DNA of 64,000 bases from Nodosilinea sp. P-1105 (lineage in GTDB: Bacteria > Cyanobacteriota > Cyanobacteriia > Phormidesmidales > Phormidesmidaceae), in the NCBI RefSeq assembly GCF_012911975.1, contig NZ_SMDQ01000023.1, positions 1 through 64,000 on the forward strand. The letters are read 5' to 3'. Both the position numbers and the translations under genes were made by a program. The notes under the pieces were generated by a model, which made no database searches, had not been told where the DNA came from, and saw nothing but the letters and a program-made list of their open reading frames with translations. Each line of letters starts with the position of its first letter. Positions within the stretch are counted from its first letter, which is position 1. Below, piece by piece: positions 52,598 through 60,872 of this stretch.

Positions 52598-53983
52598 CTA
52601 GGCCACAAAGATGTAGCGCAGGATAAAGATAGCCGCCAAAATCCACATGCCGATGCTGGTTTCATTCAGCTTGCCCTGAAAGGCCTTGATCACTGGGTAG
52701 GCAATCAGACCCATGGCCAGTCCTTCTGCAATGGAGAAGGATAACGGCATCATGATAATGGTCAAAAACGCCGCGATCGCCGCTGCCGGATCTTCCCAAT
52801 CGATAAACTTAGCCGCCGACATCATCAGCACCCCGACAATCACCAGAGCTGGGGCCGTTGCGAAGGGGGGAATTCCCTGCAAGAAGGGAATGAAAAAGAT
52901 AGAGGCGAAAAACAGCGCCGCCGCCACTACAGCGGTAAAGCCACTGCGGCCCCCTTCTGAAATCCCCGAAGCCGACTCGATGTAGGTGGTCACCGTAGAG
53001 GTGCCCAACACGGCTCCGGCGGTGGTACCCACAGCGTCAGCCATAAACGCCTTTTCTGCCCCAGGGAAACTGCCATCTTCTTTGATGTAGCCAGCCTTGG
53101 CCCCTAACCCAGTCAGGGTACCAATGGTGTCAAACAAATCCACAAACAGGAACACAAATACGATGCTGATCATCTCCCAGAAATTGGTGGCAATCAGCTC
53201 CCCCAGGCCCACAAAGGCTTGGCCAAACAAATCAGTGGGGGGCTGAGGTATCCCCATCAACCCACTAGGCCAGGCGGCCACGCCAAAAATCCAAGACAGA
53301 ATGGCCGTACCCAAGATGCCCCACAGCAGCGCCCCCGTCACTCGCCGAGCAAACAGGGCCGAGGTAATCGCCAACCCCAACAGGGCCATGGCAGCAGAGG
53401 GAGCCCGCAGGTCCCCTAGGGTGGTGAAGGTGGCCTCCGAGGGAGCAATGATACCGGCACCCTTTAGGGCAATGTAGGCAATAAACAAACCAATACCCGC
53501 TGTGGTAGCGTGCTTCACCGCATCGGGAATGGCCGCCACAATTTTACTGCGCAGGTTGGTCACCGTCATCAAAATGAAGATAATCCCTTCGATGAAGACA
53601 GCGGCCAGGGCCACCCGCCAATCAATGCCCAGGCCCAGTACCACCGTAAAAGCAAAGTAGGCGTTAATGCCCATCCCCGGGGCCAGGGCAAAGGGCAGCT
53701 TCGCGTACAGCCCCATAATCAGTGTTGCCAGGGCGGCCGATACCCCGGTTGCCACCACCAACTCCCCAAACAGATCCCCTGACTCGGTGAGAAACACCGC
53801 CTCCGACAAAATGCCAGGATTCACGATCAAAATGTAGGCCATGGTGACAAACGTGGTCACCCCGGCCAGGGTCTCAGTGCGGAAACTAGTCTTCAGGCCA
53901 TCGAAATCAAAAAAATCAGCAACCTTGCCCCCAAAACCTTGCTCAGGCGGTGACTGGGGCATTTGTTCAGTCTGTTGGGTCAC
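52598..53983 (-). CDS. NCS2-family purine permease (AzgA-like)
   Basis: A 461-residue permease with about 12-14 helices. LAGVTTFVTMAYILIVNPGILSEA, LPFALAPGMGINAYFAFTVV and VFLFVDLFDTIGTLTGLGAKAG are typical of the AzgA/GhxP guanine-hypoxanthine/adenine group. The open frame reaches a TTG at 54067, but GTG 53983 (MTQQTEQMPQSPPEQG) has AGGAG (53989-53993) 5 bases upstream, which decides the start. The exact purine cannot be told. Confidence 0.9.
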   Translation of the reverse strand: MTQQTEQMPQSPPEQGFGGKVADFFDFDGLKTSFRTETLAGVTTFVTMAYILIVNPGILSEAVFLTESGDLFGELVVATGVSAALATLIMGLYAKLPFALAPGMGINAYFAFTVVLGLGIDWRVALAAVFIEGIIFILMTVTNLRSKIVAAIPDAVKHATTAGIGLFIAYIALKGAGIIAPSEATFTTLGDLRAPSAAMALLGLAITSALFARRVTGALLWGILGTAILSWIFGVAAWPSGLMGIPQPPTDLFGQAFVGLGELIATNFWEMISIVFVFLFVDLFDTIGTLTGLGAKAGYIKEDGSFPGAEKAFMADAVGTTAGAVLGTSTVTTYIESASGISEGGRSGFTAVVAAALFFASIFFIPFLQGIPPFATAPALVIVGVLMMSAAKFIDWEDPAAAIAAFLTIIMMPLSFSIAEGLAMGLIAYPVIKAFQGKLNETSIGMWILAAIFILRYIFVA

Positions 53984-54146
53984 GGGAGCTCCTGGTAAAC
54001 GACGCACAAACAACACAGAGCTTAGTTCACGCGATCCCACCGGTTTGGTCTGTTGTAAACGATACAAATGCCCTGATCTTGAAGCACTCTGTTACATCCT
54101 TGGGCATTCTAGAGCAATCATCTATAGGTGGAATTGGAGTCGGCCA

Positions 54147-54602
54147 ATGGCAGAACCCATGACCAAAGGAGAGTTGGGTACCAGCGGAGAGGACCTGGTA
54201 GCCCAGTGGCTGCTGGCGCAAGGTTGGCAGCCACTGGCGCGACAGTGGCACTGCCGTTGGGGAGAGTTAGACCTGGTGATGGCCTGCGGCCCCGCTGGTA
54301 GCAGCGGCCACCTGACCTTTGTGGAGGTGAAAACTCGCAGTCAGGGTAACTGGGATGCCGATGGTCTGATGGCCATTACCCGCAGCAAGCAGGCCAAGCT
54401 GTGGAAAGCCGCCCAACTCTACCTGCTAAAGCAACCCCAGTGGGCCGACGCCACCTGTCGCTTCGATGTGGCCCTGGTGGCCTGCCGCCGAGGTGCAATC
54501 CCCACCAGCGGCGACCCCAACCGCTACCTAGATTTGGCCGATGGTCGTTACCTGGTGTTGCAGGACTATATTGACTGTGCCTTTGATGTGCCGGGGCGGT
54601 AG
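54147..54602 (+). CDS. yraN: YraN/UPF0102 family nuclease-fold protein
   Basis: The 151-residue protein (ATG 54147, MAEPMTKGELGTSGEDLVA) belongs to UPF0102. The segments GELGTSGEDLVAQWLLAQGW, RWGELDLVM and TFVEVKTRS show the PD-(D/E)XK-like core (E..D..ExK). The biochemical role is unsettled; a DNA-processing function is suspected. The frame extends to 53841 only because of the antisense permease gene. Confidence 0.88.
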   Translation: MAEPMTKGELGTSGEDLVAQWLLAQGWQPLARQWHCRWGELDLVMACGPAGSSGHLTFVEVKTRSQGNWDADGLMAITRSKQAKLWKAAQLYLLKQPQWADATCRFDVALVACRRGAIPTSGDPNRYLDLADGRYLVLQDYIDCAFDVPGR

Positions 54603-54603
54603 G

Positions 54604-54690
54604 GGAGGTGAAGAGGTGAAAAGGTGGGGAGGATGGGGACGGTGGGGAGGTGTCGGGTATCAGGTGTCAGGCATTGGTGACAGGTTAAGG
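54604..54690. repeat. G-rich GGGGAGGTG tract plus GGTGTCGG/GGTATCAGG units
   Basis: Directly after the yraN stop lies GGGGAGGTGAAGAGGTGAAAAGG-like sequence, then heptamer variants (54648-54675). The family matches repeats at 1-87 and 38221, but here it follows a 3' end and does not abut a start codon. Confidence 0.7.
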
Positions 54691-54811
54691 AAAAGAGGCA
54701 GAAGTCAAGCCCTTATGGAAAGGCGGTCGAGGGCTTCATCACTCGAAGGTGTTCAGAAAGTCGTGCTCAATCAGGCTAGAACCCTTGATTTCTCGTTCCC
54801 AGAACTGGAAC

Positions 54812-55231
54812 TTACACAAAAATCAGATCACTCTCCTGCTTCAGCCACTTCTGGCTGATGGCCTGAATCGTGTAGGTAAGTACATTGCGGCCTTTCTCCT
54901 TGTCCTTGTACCGGGGCAGCTTAGGACGACCCAGAAACTTTTCTGGGTGGATGCTCCATTCCTTGATGGCCGCAAAGAATGACCGCCACGACTCATCTAG
55001 GCGCATCAAGATTTGCTGGCTCACCTTAGCGGGCAGCGCCTTGTAGTCGGGCGAATCTTTCAGCGCTGCTGCCATGTAGTTGTAGTTCAGGTACTCACGC
55101 TGAAAGATGAATCGCTGACGAATCTGGTAGTTGGCGTAATTGAATAGATTCTTGGACCGGAAAGCCAGATCATCGATCTCTGCCCAAAACGGGCTGGTCT
55201 TGCGGATAACATGACGGTCAACTAGCTGCAT
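54812..55231 (-). pseudogene. tnpB: TnpB (RNA-guided nuclease family) N-terminal fragment
   Basis: The 139-residue ORF begins MQLVDRHVIRKTSPFWAEID and runs through NLFNYANYQIRQRFIFQREY and GRPKLPRYKDKEKGRNVLTY, which is the N-terminal wedge of TnpB. Full proteins have about 400 residues with a split RuvC and a zinc ribbon. Here the frame stops after ISQKWLKQESDLIFV, so all catalytic residues are missing. It overlaps the tnpA remnant by 14 bp. Confidence 0.85.
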
Positions 55232-55800
55232 CTTGAAGCTCCTTCACAATCGCTTCTGTTTTGCGTTTTGCCCTGCGCTGACCGTATAGTCGAGCCGCAA
55301 AACTGGTCACGATAGCAACCAGGTCTTGCATCAATTCGTCTCGCTGATTGTCGGCTGTATTAACAACTTCTAGCTTCAAACCATTGCGCTCTAACAGTGC
55401 TGCAATATAGCGAACCCCAAACCGGGCTAGCCGGTCTGAGTGCTCAACAATTAAGATGTCGTAGCCATCTCGCCTCAGCAATGCGTCTAGCTTTCTGCGC
55501 TGGTCATTCAGCCCACTCCCCACCTCCTTCACAACGACAACCGTCTGGTAGCCCTTCGCCGTGGCGTACTGAACCAACCTTTCAGCCTGCGCCTCAAGGT
55601 TCTTTTTGTTCTCCGCCGACGAAACCCGCGCATAGATTGCCGCTCGCACACCAGAGTCGGACTCGCCTTCCCTGAGGTGGACGATGATGGTACCCGTACT
55701 CAACTGCTCAACACGGTGCGGAATCGCGTTGCGATTCCACACCGTGTTGAGCAGTTTTGTAAGACACCCCAAGATGAGCGGCGTAATCAGAAAGTTTTAT
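55218..55800 (-). pseudogene. tnpA: IS607 serine recombinase TnpA, frameshifted in the HTH
   Basis: The catalytic domain is intact: RAAIYARVSSAENKKNLEAQ (Ser nucleophile), VKEVGSGLNDQRRKL, DILIVEHSDRLARFG. The N-terminal HTH begins in another frame (KLSDYAAHLGVSYKTA from about 55797) after an ATA where ATG is expected. The reading frame is broken between KTA and NRNAIPHRVEQLSTGTIIV. A 51-bp near-perfect palindrome lies exactly at the break. The open frame can start at 55772 but then lacks the DNA-binding helix. Confidence 0.85.
55704..55754. repeat. 51-bp near-perfect palindrome inside tnpA
   Basis: Arms 55704-55727 and 55731-55754 are 24 bases each and match at 23 positions around a GTT loop. 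The right-hand copy in coding sense encodes the expected AIPHRVEQ. The other arm occupies the place where a Trp-rich HTH turn should be, so it looks like an inverted copy of its neighbour. Confidence 0.9.
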
Positions 55801-55890
55801 GGCACAAGTGTACCATGCTGTCTATATTTGTCTAGGAAATGAATGAAGTTTTGCGATACCCAAAATGCTATCAGGGTTATCAGGTGATAA

Positions 55891-55986
55891 ATGCCCACAA
55901 ACCTGACAGATGAATGCTCCCAATGCAATAACCGCATTCAGGTGGGTTGTCTCACTTGGTCATATACAATCATGTGTTCAACCTGA
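55891..55986 (+). pseudogene. Possible TnpB zinc-ribbon remnant
   Basis: The frame MPTNLTDECSQCNNRIQVGC resembles the T-x-x-CSxCG knuckle of TnpB C-termini, on the strand opposite the IS607 element. It is only 31 residues and the second knuckle is degraded. It could be a chance match. Confidence 0.25.
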
Positions 55987-55991
55987 ACGAA

Positions 55992-56210
55992 CTACTCTTC
56001 TACGAGCGCGGCTGAAGTAATATCAACGTCTTTGCCAATGCCCCAGGCCTCTTTCAGAATTTCACGGAAAGTGGTGGTCTGATACAACATGGCCTCTCGC
56101 AGCTGAACAAGAAGCGCCTGAGCGTCTGCCTGGGAGAGGTTTTGAACCTGGGTTTCAAAGACCTGAAGCTCAAACTGCTGTTCTAAAGGCAGTTGGTTGC
56201 GAATATCCAT
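55992..56210 (-). CDS. nblA: NblA, phycobilisome degradation adaptor
   Basis: The 72-residue protein has the NblA core PLEQQFELQVFETQVQNLSQ, ALLVQLREAMLYQTTTFREI and LKEAWGI. NblA binds phycobiliproteins and ClpC and directs phycobilisomes to ClpCP for breakdown during nitrogen or sulphur starvation. clpC is also in the window (18553), unlinked. A C-terminal extension (GKDVDITSAALVEE) is longer than in the usual 55-65-residue forms. The upstream 265 bp are AT-rich near the start; no GTA-N8-TAC box was found. Confidence 0.85.
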   Translation of the reverse strand: MDIRNQLPLEQQFELQVFETQVQNLSQADAQALLVQLREAMLYQTTTFREILKEAWGIGKDVDITSAALVEE

Positions 56211-56475
56211 ATGGGGTATTTCCTTTAGCTATCGTAACGTCATACTAATTTAGTGTAACGTTTTATTGAATATATGACATCGAGACCCTTATTTTGTGGT
56301 AGCACCTCTGAAGTGTGTTGCTCTAGTCTGGCCTGCTCTGCCGTTCTTCAGCCTTTCACTAGATCTTTAGGCGCTCAAAAGCCTCTCAACCGGGTAGCTT
56401 GCATTTTGGTAGCGTTGTAGGCTATTGAGTGACGGGCAGAAAGAGGCTGGCTCACTGGCCCAGGGGAGGGGCTAA

Positions 56476-58137
56476 ATGAACACCTATTCTGTGTTGCCCA
56501 AACGAAAGATGACCCTGACCTTGGCCGACCAGGAGCAGGGGGCGATCGCGCTAGATGCCGACGTTTACTATCCCGATGGGGATGGCCCTTTTCCAGTATT
56601 ACTAATGCGGCAGCCTTATGGGCGGGCGATCGCCTCCACCGTGGTCTATGCCCACCCCAGTTGGTATGCCAGCCATGGGTACATCGTCGCGATTCAGGAC
56701 GTGCGGGGCCGGGGCACGTCCGGTGGAGAGTTTGATCTGTTTCGCCACGAGGCAGACGACGGCTATGCCACGGTCCTGTGGGCCGCTGACCTGCCCCAGA
56801 GCAACGGCCAGGTGGGCATGTACGGCTTTTCTTACCAGGGGATGACCCAGTTATTTGCGGCGGCCAAGCGCCCAGCCCCCCTCAAAACCGTGGCTCCAGC
56901 TATGGTGGGCTACGACCTCTACCACGATTGGGCCTACGAAAATGGGGCGCTACTGTTGCAAGCGGGTCTGGGTTGGGCGTTTCAACTGGCGGCAGAAACC
57001 GCCCGCCGACAGGGAGACCGTTCGGCCTATCAAGCCCTGTACAACGCTGGCCATACCTTGCCCCTGACTGGGGCGATGCCAGCTCGGCCCCAGGTGCTAC
57101 AAGAGTTGGCCCCCGACTCTTTTTTCCATGACTGGTTGGAGCACCCCCCGGGAGATGTCTACTGGCGATCGCGCACCCCCGACCTTTCCACCGTGGACCT
57201 GCCCATGCTACACATCGGTGGCTGGTTCGATCCTTACCTGCGGGGAGACCTGCGCCTGTACCAGCAGATGGTCCGCCAAACCACGACCCCTCAACACCTA
57301 TGGATTGGTCCCTGGGGTCACATTCCCTGGAGTCGGCGACTGGGGGCGCTGGACTTTGGCCTCGAAGCCGAGAGCCCGATTGATCGGCTGCAAATTCGCT
57401 GGTTTGATCAGGTTCTACAAGAGCGAGATACCGGGCTATTGGCTGAACCACCAGTGCACCTGTTTGTGATCGGCGATAACCAGTGGCAGGCCTTTGAGCG
57501 ATGGCCCGAAGTGCCCCCCACATCTCTATTTCTGAGCAGTACTGGCCTGGCGGGGATGCACCAGGATGATGGTTGCCTAACCACCGAACCCAATGCTGCA
57601 GTCGGCCAGGACGTGATTGTCCACGATCCCTGGCGACCGGTGCCTTCATTGGGGGGCCATAGCGGCCTGCCCCCCGGTCCGTTTGAGCGATGTGCCATCG
57701 ATGGCCGCAGCGATGTGCTCACCTACACCACCGAACTCCTAACTCAGCCCTGGACCGTGATCGGCATCCCAGTGTTGCAGTTATATGTCGAGGTGGATGC
57801 CCCCAGCTTTGACCTCAGTGCCGTGCTCTCTCAGGTGGATACGGCTGATCGGGTGATTAGCTTGACCCAGGGCTATGGGCGGTTCGAGCAGACCGATAAA
57901 CAGCGGGACCAGCCCCTGAGGCTGCCCCTGCATCCCACCAGCTTTACCCTGCCCGTCGGCCACAGGTTACGGCTGAGCCTGGCCGCCTCTGGGTTTCCGG
58001 CATACCCGGTGAACAGCGGCACTGGCCAACCGGTAGGGGATGTCGCCCAGATTGATTACCGGATTGTCACCCTGCGGGTTTGCCACGGCAGAGACTGGCC
58101 ATCAGGGGTGAGTTTAGGACTACGCTATGCTGCTTAG
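56476..58137 (+). CDS. CocE/NonD family hydrolase (X-Pro dipeptidyl-peptidase-like)
   Basis: The 553-residue alpha/beta hydrolase has the nucleophile elbow GFSYQGMTQLF (Ser about 118), VRGRGTSGGEF before it, and an active-site His region in IGPWGHIPWSR. The C-terminal jelly-roll domain (PSFDLSAVLSQVDTADRVI...LPVGHRLRLSLAASGFPAY) is typical. No signal peptide is seen, so it is cytoplasmic. Substrates of the family include esters, amides and antibiotic esters; the substrate here is unknown. AGGGGAGGGG lies just upstream of the ATG. Confidence 0.9.
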   Translation: MNTYSVLPKRKMTLTLADQEQGAIALDADVYYPDGDGPFPVLLMRQPYGRAIASTVVYAHPSWYASHGYIVAIQDVRGRGTSGGEFDLFRHEADDGYATVLWAADLPQSNGQVGMYGFSYQGMTQLFAAAKRPAPLKTVAPAMVGYDLYHDWAYENGALLLQAGLGWAFQLAAETARRQGDRSAYQALYNAGHTLPLTGAMPARPQVLQELAPDSFFHDWLEHPPGDVYWRSRTPDLSTVDLPMLHIGGWFDPYLRGDLRLYQQMVRQTTTPQHLWIGPWGHIPWSRRLGALDFGLEAESPIDRLQIRWFDQVLQERDTGLLAEPPVHLFVIGDNQWQAFERWPEVPPTSLFLSSTGLAGMHQDDGCLTTEPNAAVGQDVIVHDPWRPVPSLGGHSGLPPGPFERCAIDGRSDVLTYTTELLTQPWTVIGIPVLQLYVEVDAPSFDLSAVLSQVDTADRVISLTQGYGRFEQTDKQRDQPLRLPLHPTSFTLPVGHRLRLSLAASGFPAYPVNSGTGQPVGDVAQIDYRIVTLRVCHGRDWPSGVSLGLRYAA

Positions 58138-58159
58138 GGGAACACGCCCAAATAAACTA

Positions 58160-58470
58160 GTGCAGTGTCAAGTTTTGGATTTAGGGTTAGCAGATGTAGA
58201 GATTTGGTGACATCGAGGTCCGAAATCCCCTCCTTTGGAGGCCTGCGCTGTGTAGCCTGCGGCATGGCTTCGCTAGCGCGTAGCGGCCCCGGAGGGGCAA
58301 CTTGTCGAAGTGGGTAGGGGTGGGTCAAGCAAGCCCGAGGGAACCCACCCCGCCCTCCGGGCACCCCTCCGTGGGAGGGGATGAAAGGTCCTGATGTGTT
58401 GAAGCAACCTCCCTGAAGATCAAAGGCTTTTGTAAAGCGCTTACCCTAATGTTTAGTCTTGACGGACCAC
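58160..58470. mobile_element. MITE-like element B (311 bp, TA flanks)
   Basis: Left end GTGCAGTGTCAA (58160-58171), right end TTGACGGACCAC (58459-58470), TA at 58158-58159 and 58471-58472. It contains a nested repeat (CCCCTCCTTTGGAGGCC to about 58380) related to the inverted pair at 17625 and 22417. That explains its larger size compared with elements A and C. Confidence 0.7.
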
Positions 58471-58479
58471 TAAACACAA

Positions 58480-58514
58480 GTAGGGCAGAGACATTATTCA
58501 TGTCTCTGCCCTAC
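58480..58514 (-). terminator. 15-bp perfect hairpin after rpsU
   Basis: GTAGGGCAGAGACAT (58480-58494) pairs with ATGTCTCTGCCCTAC (58500-58514) around TATTC, about 105 bp beyond the rpsU stop. The leftward sequence TTGTGTTTAG is moderately T-rich. Confidence 0.7.
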
Positions 58515-58618
58515 CAAGAGGCTACGAGCTTAAGGTTACTCGCTTCAACGCCACCAAGCACTGGACGTGCTTCACTTCAGCGGGCACCCTAGTGGAAAGC
58601 CTTCAAGCAACTGAGCCT

Positions 58619-58795
58619 TTAACGGTAGCGCTTCTTGCGTCGAGCCACAGCTTTGCGCTTGCGCTTCTCTTGGGGCGTCTCGAAGTGGCGACGACGCTTC
58701 ACTTCTGAAAAAATACCTGCCTTAGAGACCTGACGCTTAAAGCGCCGCAGGGCTGATTCAATGCCTTCGTTTTCACCTACTACGACTTGAGTCAT
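58619..58795 (-). CDS. rpsU: 30S ribosomal protein S21
   Basis: A 58-residue basic protein: [20 protein letters not shown], then [19 protein letters not shown] and an Arg/Lys-rich tail ([15 protein letters not shown]). It matches bS21 throughout. S21 lies near the anti-Shine-Dalgarno end of 16S rRNA. The gene is a single unit with a hairpin downstream and 217 bp to the next upstream gene. Confidence 0.96.
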   Translation of the reverse strand: MTQVVVGENEGIESALRRFKRQVSKAGIFSEVKRRRHFETPQEKRKRKAVARRKKRYR

Positions 58796-59012
58796 ACTGA
58801 ATCGCTTCTTTCTCCCTTGATAATGTCAGCAATAAAGAACTACAACAACTGTAACCTTCAGGCCTGTTTGGCCTGCCAAAAAGCTTTAGATGTCGCCCCA
58901 GGATGTTTTGAGCCACCTCCCATAATCCTAGGCAAATCTGTGCAGACAGCAAAATAGAGGGCAATTTTGCCCACCTACACCGTATAGGCTACCACAAAAC
59001 CCGTCCTGACAC

Positions 59013-60272
59013 CTAGGCGGCATAAATCTTAGGGCCAATGGCCCTGATCGCATCGGTGCAGACTCCATTGCCCGCCGCCCGAGAGCATAATGGTTGCCCC
59101 TGCCCCGTGGGCTCAGCCACATCTCGCCGGAAGACGGTGCCATTATGCCCTCTCAGGGAGCGGGGGAGCGCTTCATCATCTACAGTTTCCAGGGTTTGAA
59201 TGTTGTAAGTGGTGTAGGTCGTCAGGTCAGGATCGGCAAAATCGATGTCGACGATGGTTAGGCCTTTCCAGGGGGCGCGATCGCCCGCAATCAGTGCCCT
59301 AGGACCAGCCCCCAAAATACCGGTGTGTAGCAGTTGCAAGTTACCCCGATGGCCGGGGTAGTAGGCATGCTGATGGCCACTGATGTAGGTGTGAACGTTG
59401 TAGCGCTCTAGCATGGCCCGCAGTTGGTCGGGATTGGCCATCACCTCCCCTGGTCTGTCGCGCCCGATGGCGATGCCATAGAGGGGTAAATGGCTGATTA
59501 ACATGCGGGCTTTGGCTGTTTGGGCGCGATCGCTCGCCAGCGATCGCTCTACCCAGGCCAACTTGTCCTCTGGAATCCGATGGGAGGAGCCATCCCACAC
59601 CATGAAGAAAATATCACCGTACTCAAAGGTGTAATAGAAGGGAAAGTCGTAGCGATCGATGAAGGTGAGCCCTGGGTCATGGTTGGGATCAGTCCAATAG
59701 GCGGTAGCCAGATCGCGATCGAGTTGAAAGGTAAACTGGCCGTTCGCCCCCCGAGCGGCAGAGCCATCGTGGTTACCCATGGTAAACCCGAAAGGCAGTT
59801 GCTGCTGCCGCAAAGGAGCCGCCACCTCCCGATCAAACGCAGCCCACATGGCCCGAATTTGGTCAGCGGTGAGGCTGTTTTTTTGCCCAGCCACCATATC
59901 GCCGCCGCAAATCACCAAATCAGGCTGCCAGTAGGGCAGCAGGTTAAGGCCTTTGCTCACTTCGGGTTCGTAGTGAGTGGAGCCATAGGCACTATTTAAA
60001 TCACTAATGATCGCCAGGCGCACATCTTTGCGAGGCGGATTAACCACCCCGTGCGGTGCCGCCGCCGCCAAAATAGCCTGGGTGGCGGCGGGCAATTCAG
60101 CCACAGCATCCTCTGCCTGTTGCTGGTCAGATTGCCCAGCGACAGGCTGGGAAACAGCCACCTCCCCAGGTGCCGCCATCGACCCAGCCATTAAGACCTG
60201 GTGAGTGCAGGCCAGACAAAGGCTGAGAATTAAACCAAGACCAATGCCAGTCAGAAAACGCTTGGAACCCAT
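59013..60272 (-). CDS. Metallophosphoesterase lipoprotein
   Basis: A 419-residue calcineurin-like phosphoesterase. A lipoprotein signal (LTGIGLGLILSLCLACTH, Cys about 22) precedes an Ala/Gln-rich linker. Metal motifs are ISDLNSAYGS (Asp; the usual DxH is D-x-N), ICGGDMV, MGNHDG, ISHLPLYG and SGHQHAYYPGH. The D-x-N change at the first motif may lower or alter activity. It is an extracytoplasmic phosphoesterase with unknown substrate. It carries paired Cys near the C-terminus (PLCSRAAGNGVC). Confidence 0.88.
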   Translation of the reverse strand: MGSKRFLTGIGLGLILSLCLACTHQVLMAGSMAAPGEVAVSQPVAGQSDQQQAEDAVAELPAATQAILAAAAPHGVVNPPRKDVRLAIISDLNSAYGSTHYEPEVSKGLNLLPYWQPDLVICGGDMVAGQKNSLTADQIRAMWAAFDREVAAPLRQQQLPFGFTMGNHDGSAARGANGQFTFQLDRDLATAYWTDPNHDPGLTFIDRYDFPFYYTFEYGDIFFMVWDGSSHRIPEDKLAWVERSLASDRAQTAKARMLISHLPLYGIAIGRDRPGEVMANPDQLRAMLERYNVHTYISGHQHAYYPGHRGNLQLLHTGILGAGPRALIAGDRAPWKGLTIVDIDFADPDLTTYTTYNIQTLETVDDEALPRSLRGHNGTVFRRDVAEPTGQGQPLCSRAAGNGVCTDAIRAIGPKIYAA

Positions 60273-60412
60273 GAATGTTTGGAACTAACCACACGCACAA
60301 ACTTAACCTATGATTTGCCTACTGTGATCAAAATCGAATCAGTGGCTGTGGCTATCGGCTATCCGTCCACCCAAAGATTTGTAATCAAGGCCAGATGCCC
60401 CGAGTTGCACTG

Positions 60413-60440
60413 GTAAACTGTAGTTATCGCTACAGTTTAC
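60413..60440. promoter_or_regulatory. 11-bp perfect inverted repeat before the 43-residue gene
   Basis: GTAAACTGTAG (60413-60423) and CTACAGTTTAC (60430-60440) are exact complements around TTATCG. The repeat ends 11 bases before ATG 60452, next to GAGGAAG. It could be an operator or an RNA hairpin near the ribosome site. Confidence 0.6.
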
Positions 60441-60451
60441 GAGGAAGTTGT

Positions 60452-60583
60452 ATGGATCGCCAAATTTCCGGCACCCGCCGTCGTCAAGTGATCAAAGAAC
60501 TGCGCCATCAACTGCGCTATGCCAGTTTAGAAGAGCGGGATGGCATTCGCCAGCAGCTTAACTTTTGGGAGCAACAGCGGTAG
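60452..60583 (+). CDS. 43-residue charged protein, hypothetical
   Basis: From ATG 60452 the peptide is MDRQISGTRRRQVIKELRHQ and onward, ending RQQLNFWEQQR. It is helical and rich in Arg/Gln/Glu. A longer frame from 60395 crosses the inverted repeat and is less likely. GAGGAAG before the ATG is a good ribosome site. The TAG stop is formed at the junction with MITE C, so the original protein may have been longer. No family is recognised. Confidence 0.55.
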   Translation: MDRQISGTRRRQVIKELRHQLRYASLEERDGIRQQLNFWEQQR

Positions 60584-60712
60584 TGGTCTGTCAATTCTAA
60601 ATTTGTAGGTTGGGTGGCGCGCCAGCAGAACCCAACAAGGCTTACTGTTGTTGGGTTCCACTACGTTTCACCCAACCTACGGGGACCCTATTTTTTAGTC
60701 TTGACGCTGCAC
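60583..60712. mobile_element. MITE-like element C (130 bp, TA flanks)
   Basis: Left end GTGGTCTGTCAA (60583-60594), right end TTGACGCTGCAC (60701-60712), TA at 60581-60582 and 60713-60714. The interior is a GTAGGTTGGGT...ACCCAACCTAC palindrome, a repeat common in cyanobacteria. Its first base completes the TAG stop of the 43-residue gene. Confidence 0.8.
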
Positions 60713-60719
60713 TAGAACG

Positions 60720-60870
60720 CTGTCCTACAAACGGAGTGTATGGCCAGCCGTAAACCGAAAGCCGTGAACCGTAAACCGTAAGGACTCTGTCCTCCAACTG
60801 GAGTTTATGGCCAGCCGTGAACCGTGAACCGTGAACCGTAAACCGAAAGCCGTGAGCTGTAAACCCTGCC
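60720..60870. repeat. 67-bp tandem duplication with CCGTGAA/CCGTAAA units
   Basis: Units starting CTGTCCT at 60720 and 60787 share the layout TATGGCCAGCCGT followed by 7-bp CCGTGAA/CCGTAAA repeats. The repeat lies between MITE C and the menB stop. Related motifs occur at 10930, 14720, 17690 and 22380. Confidence 0.75.
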
Positions 60871-60872
60871 AG

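Larger units (their letters stand above)
54700..55815 (-). mobile_element. Decayed IS607-family element (tnpA frameshifted, tnpB truncated)
   Basis: The element contains a serine-recombinase tnpA remnant and the N-terminal third of tnpB, in IS607 order with a short overlap. A hairpin with arms AAGCCCT (54707-54713) and AGGGCTT (54730-54736) near the left limit may be what remains of the right end/omega-RNA scaffold. Boundaries are approximate because IS607 elements have no terminal inverted repeats. It is probably immobile. Confidence 0.75.

Noticed and set aside
56211-56475. NtcA box upstream of nblA
   Set aside because: The nearest match, GTAACGTCATAC, has 6 bases between half-sites, not 8.
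56900-57649. 249-codon ORF antisense to the CocE hydrolase
   Set aside because: Low-complexity, Gly/Arg/Pro-rich product lying entirely inside a conserved gene.
58773-58964. 63-codon ORF overlapping the rpsU start
   Set aside because: It overlaps the conserved rpsU gene in another frame and lacks recognisable features.
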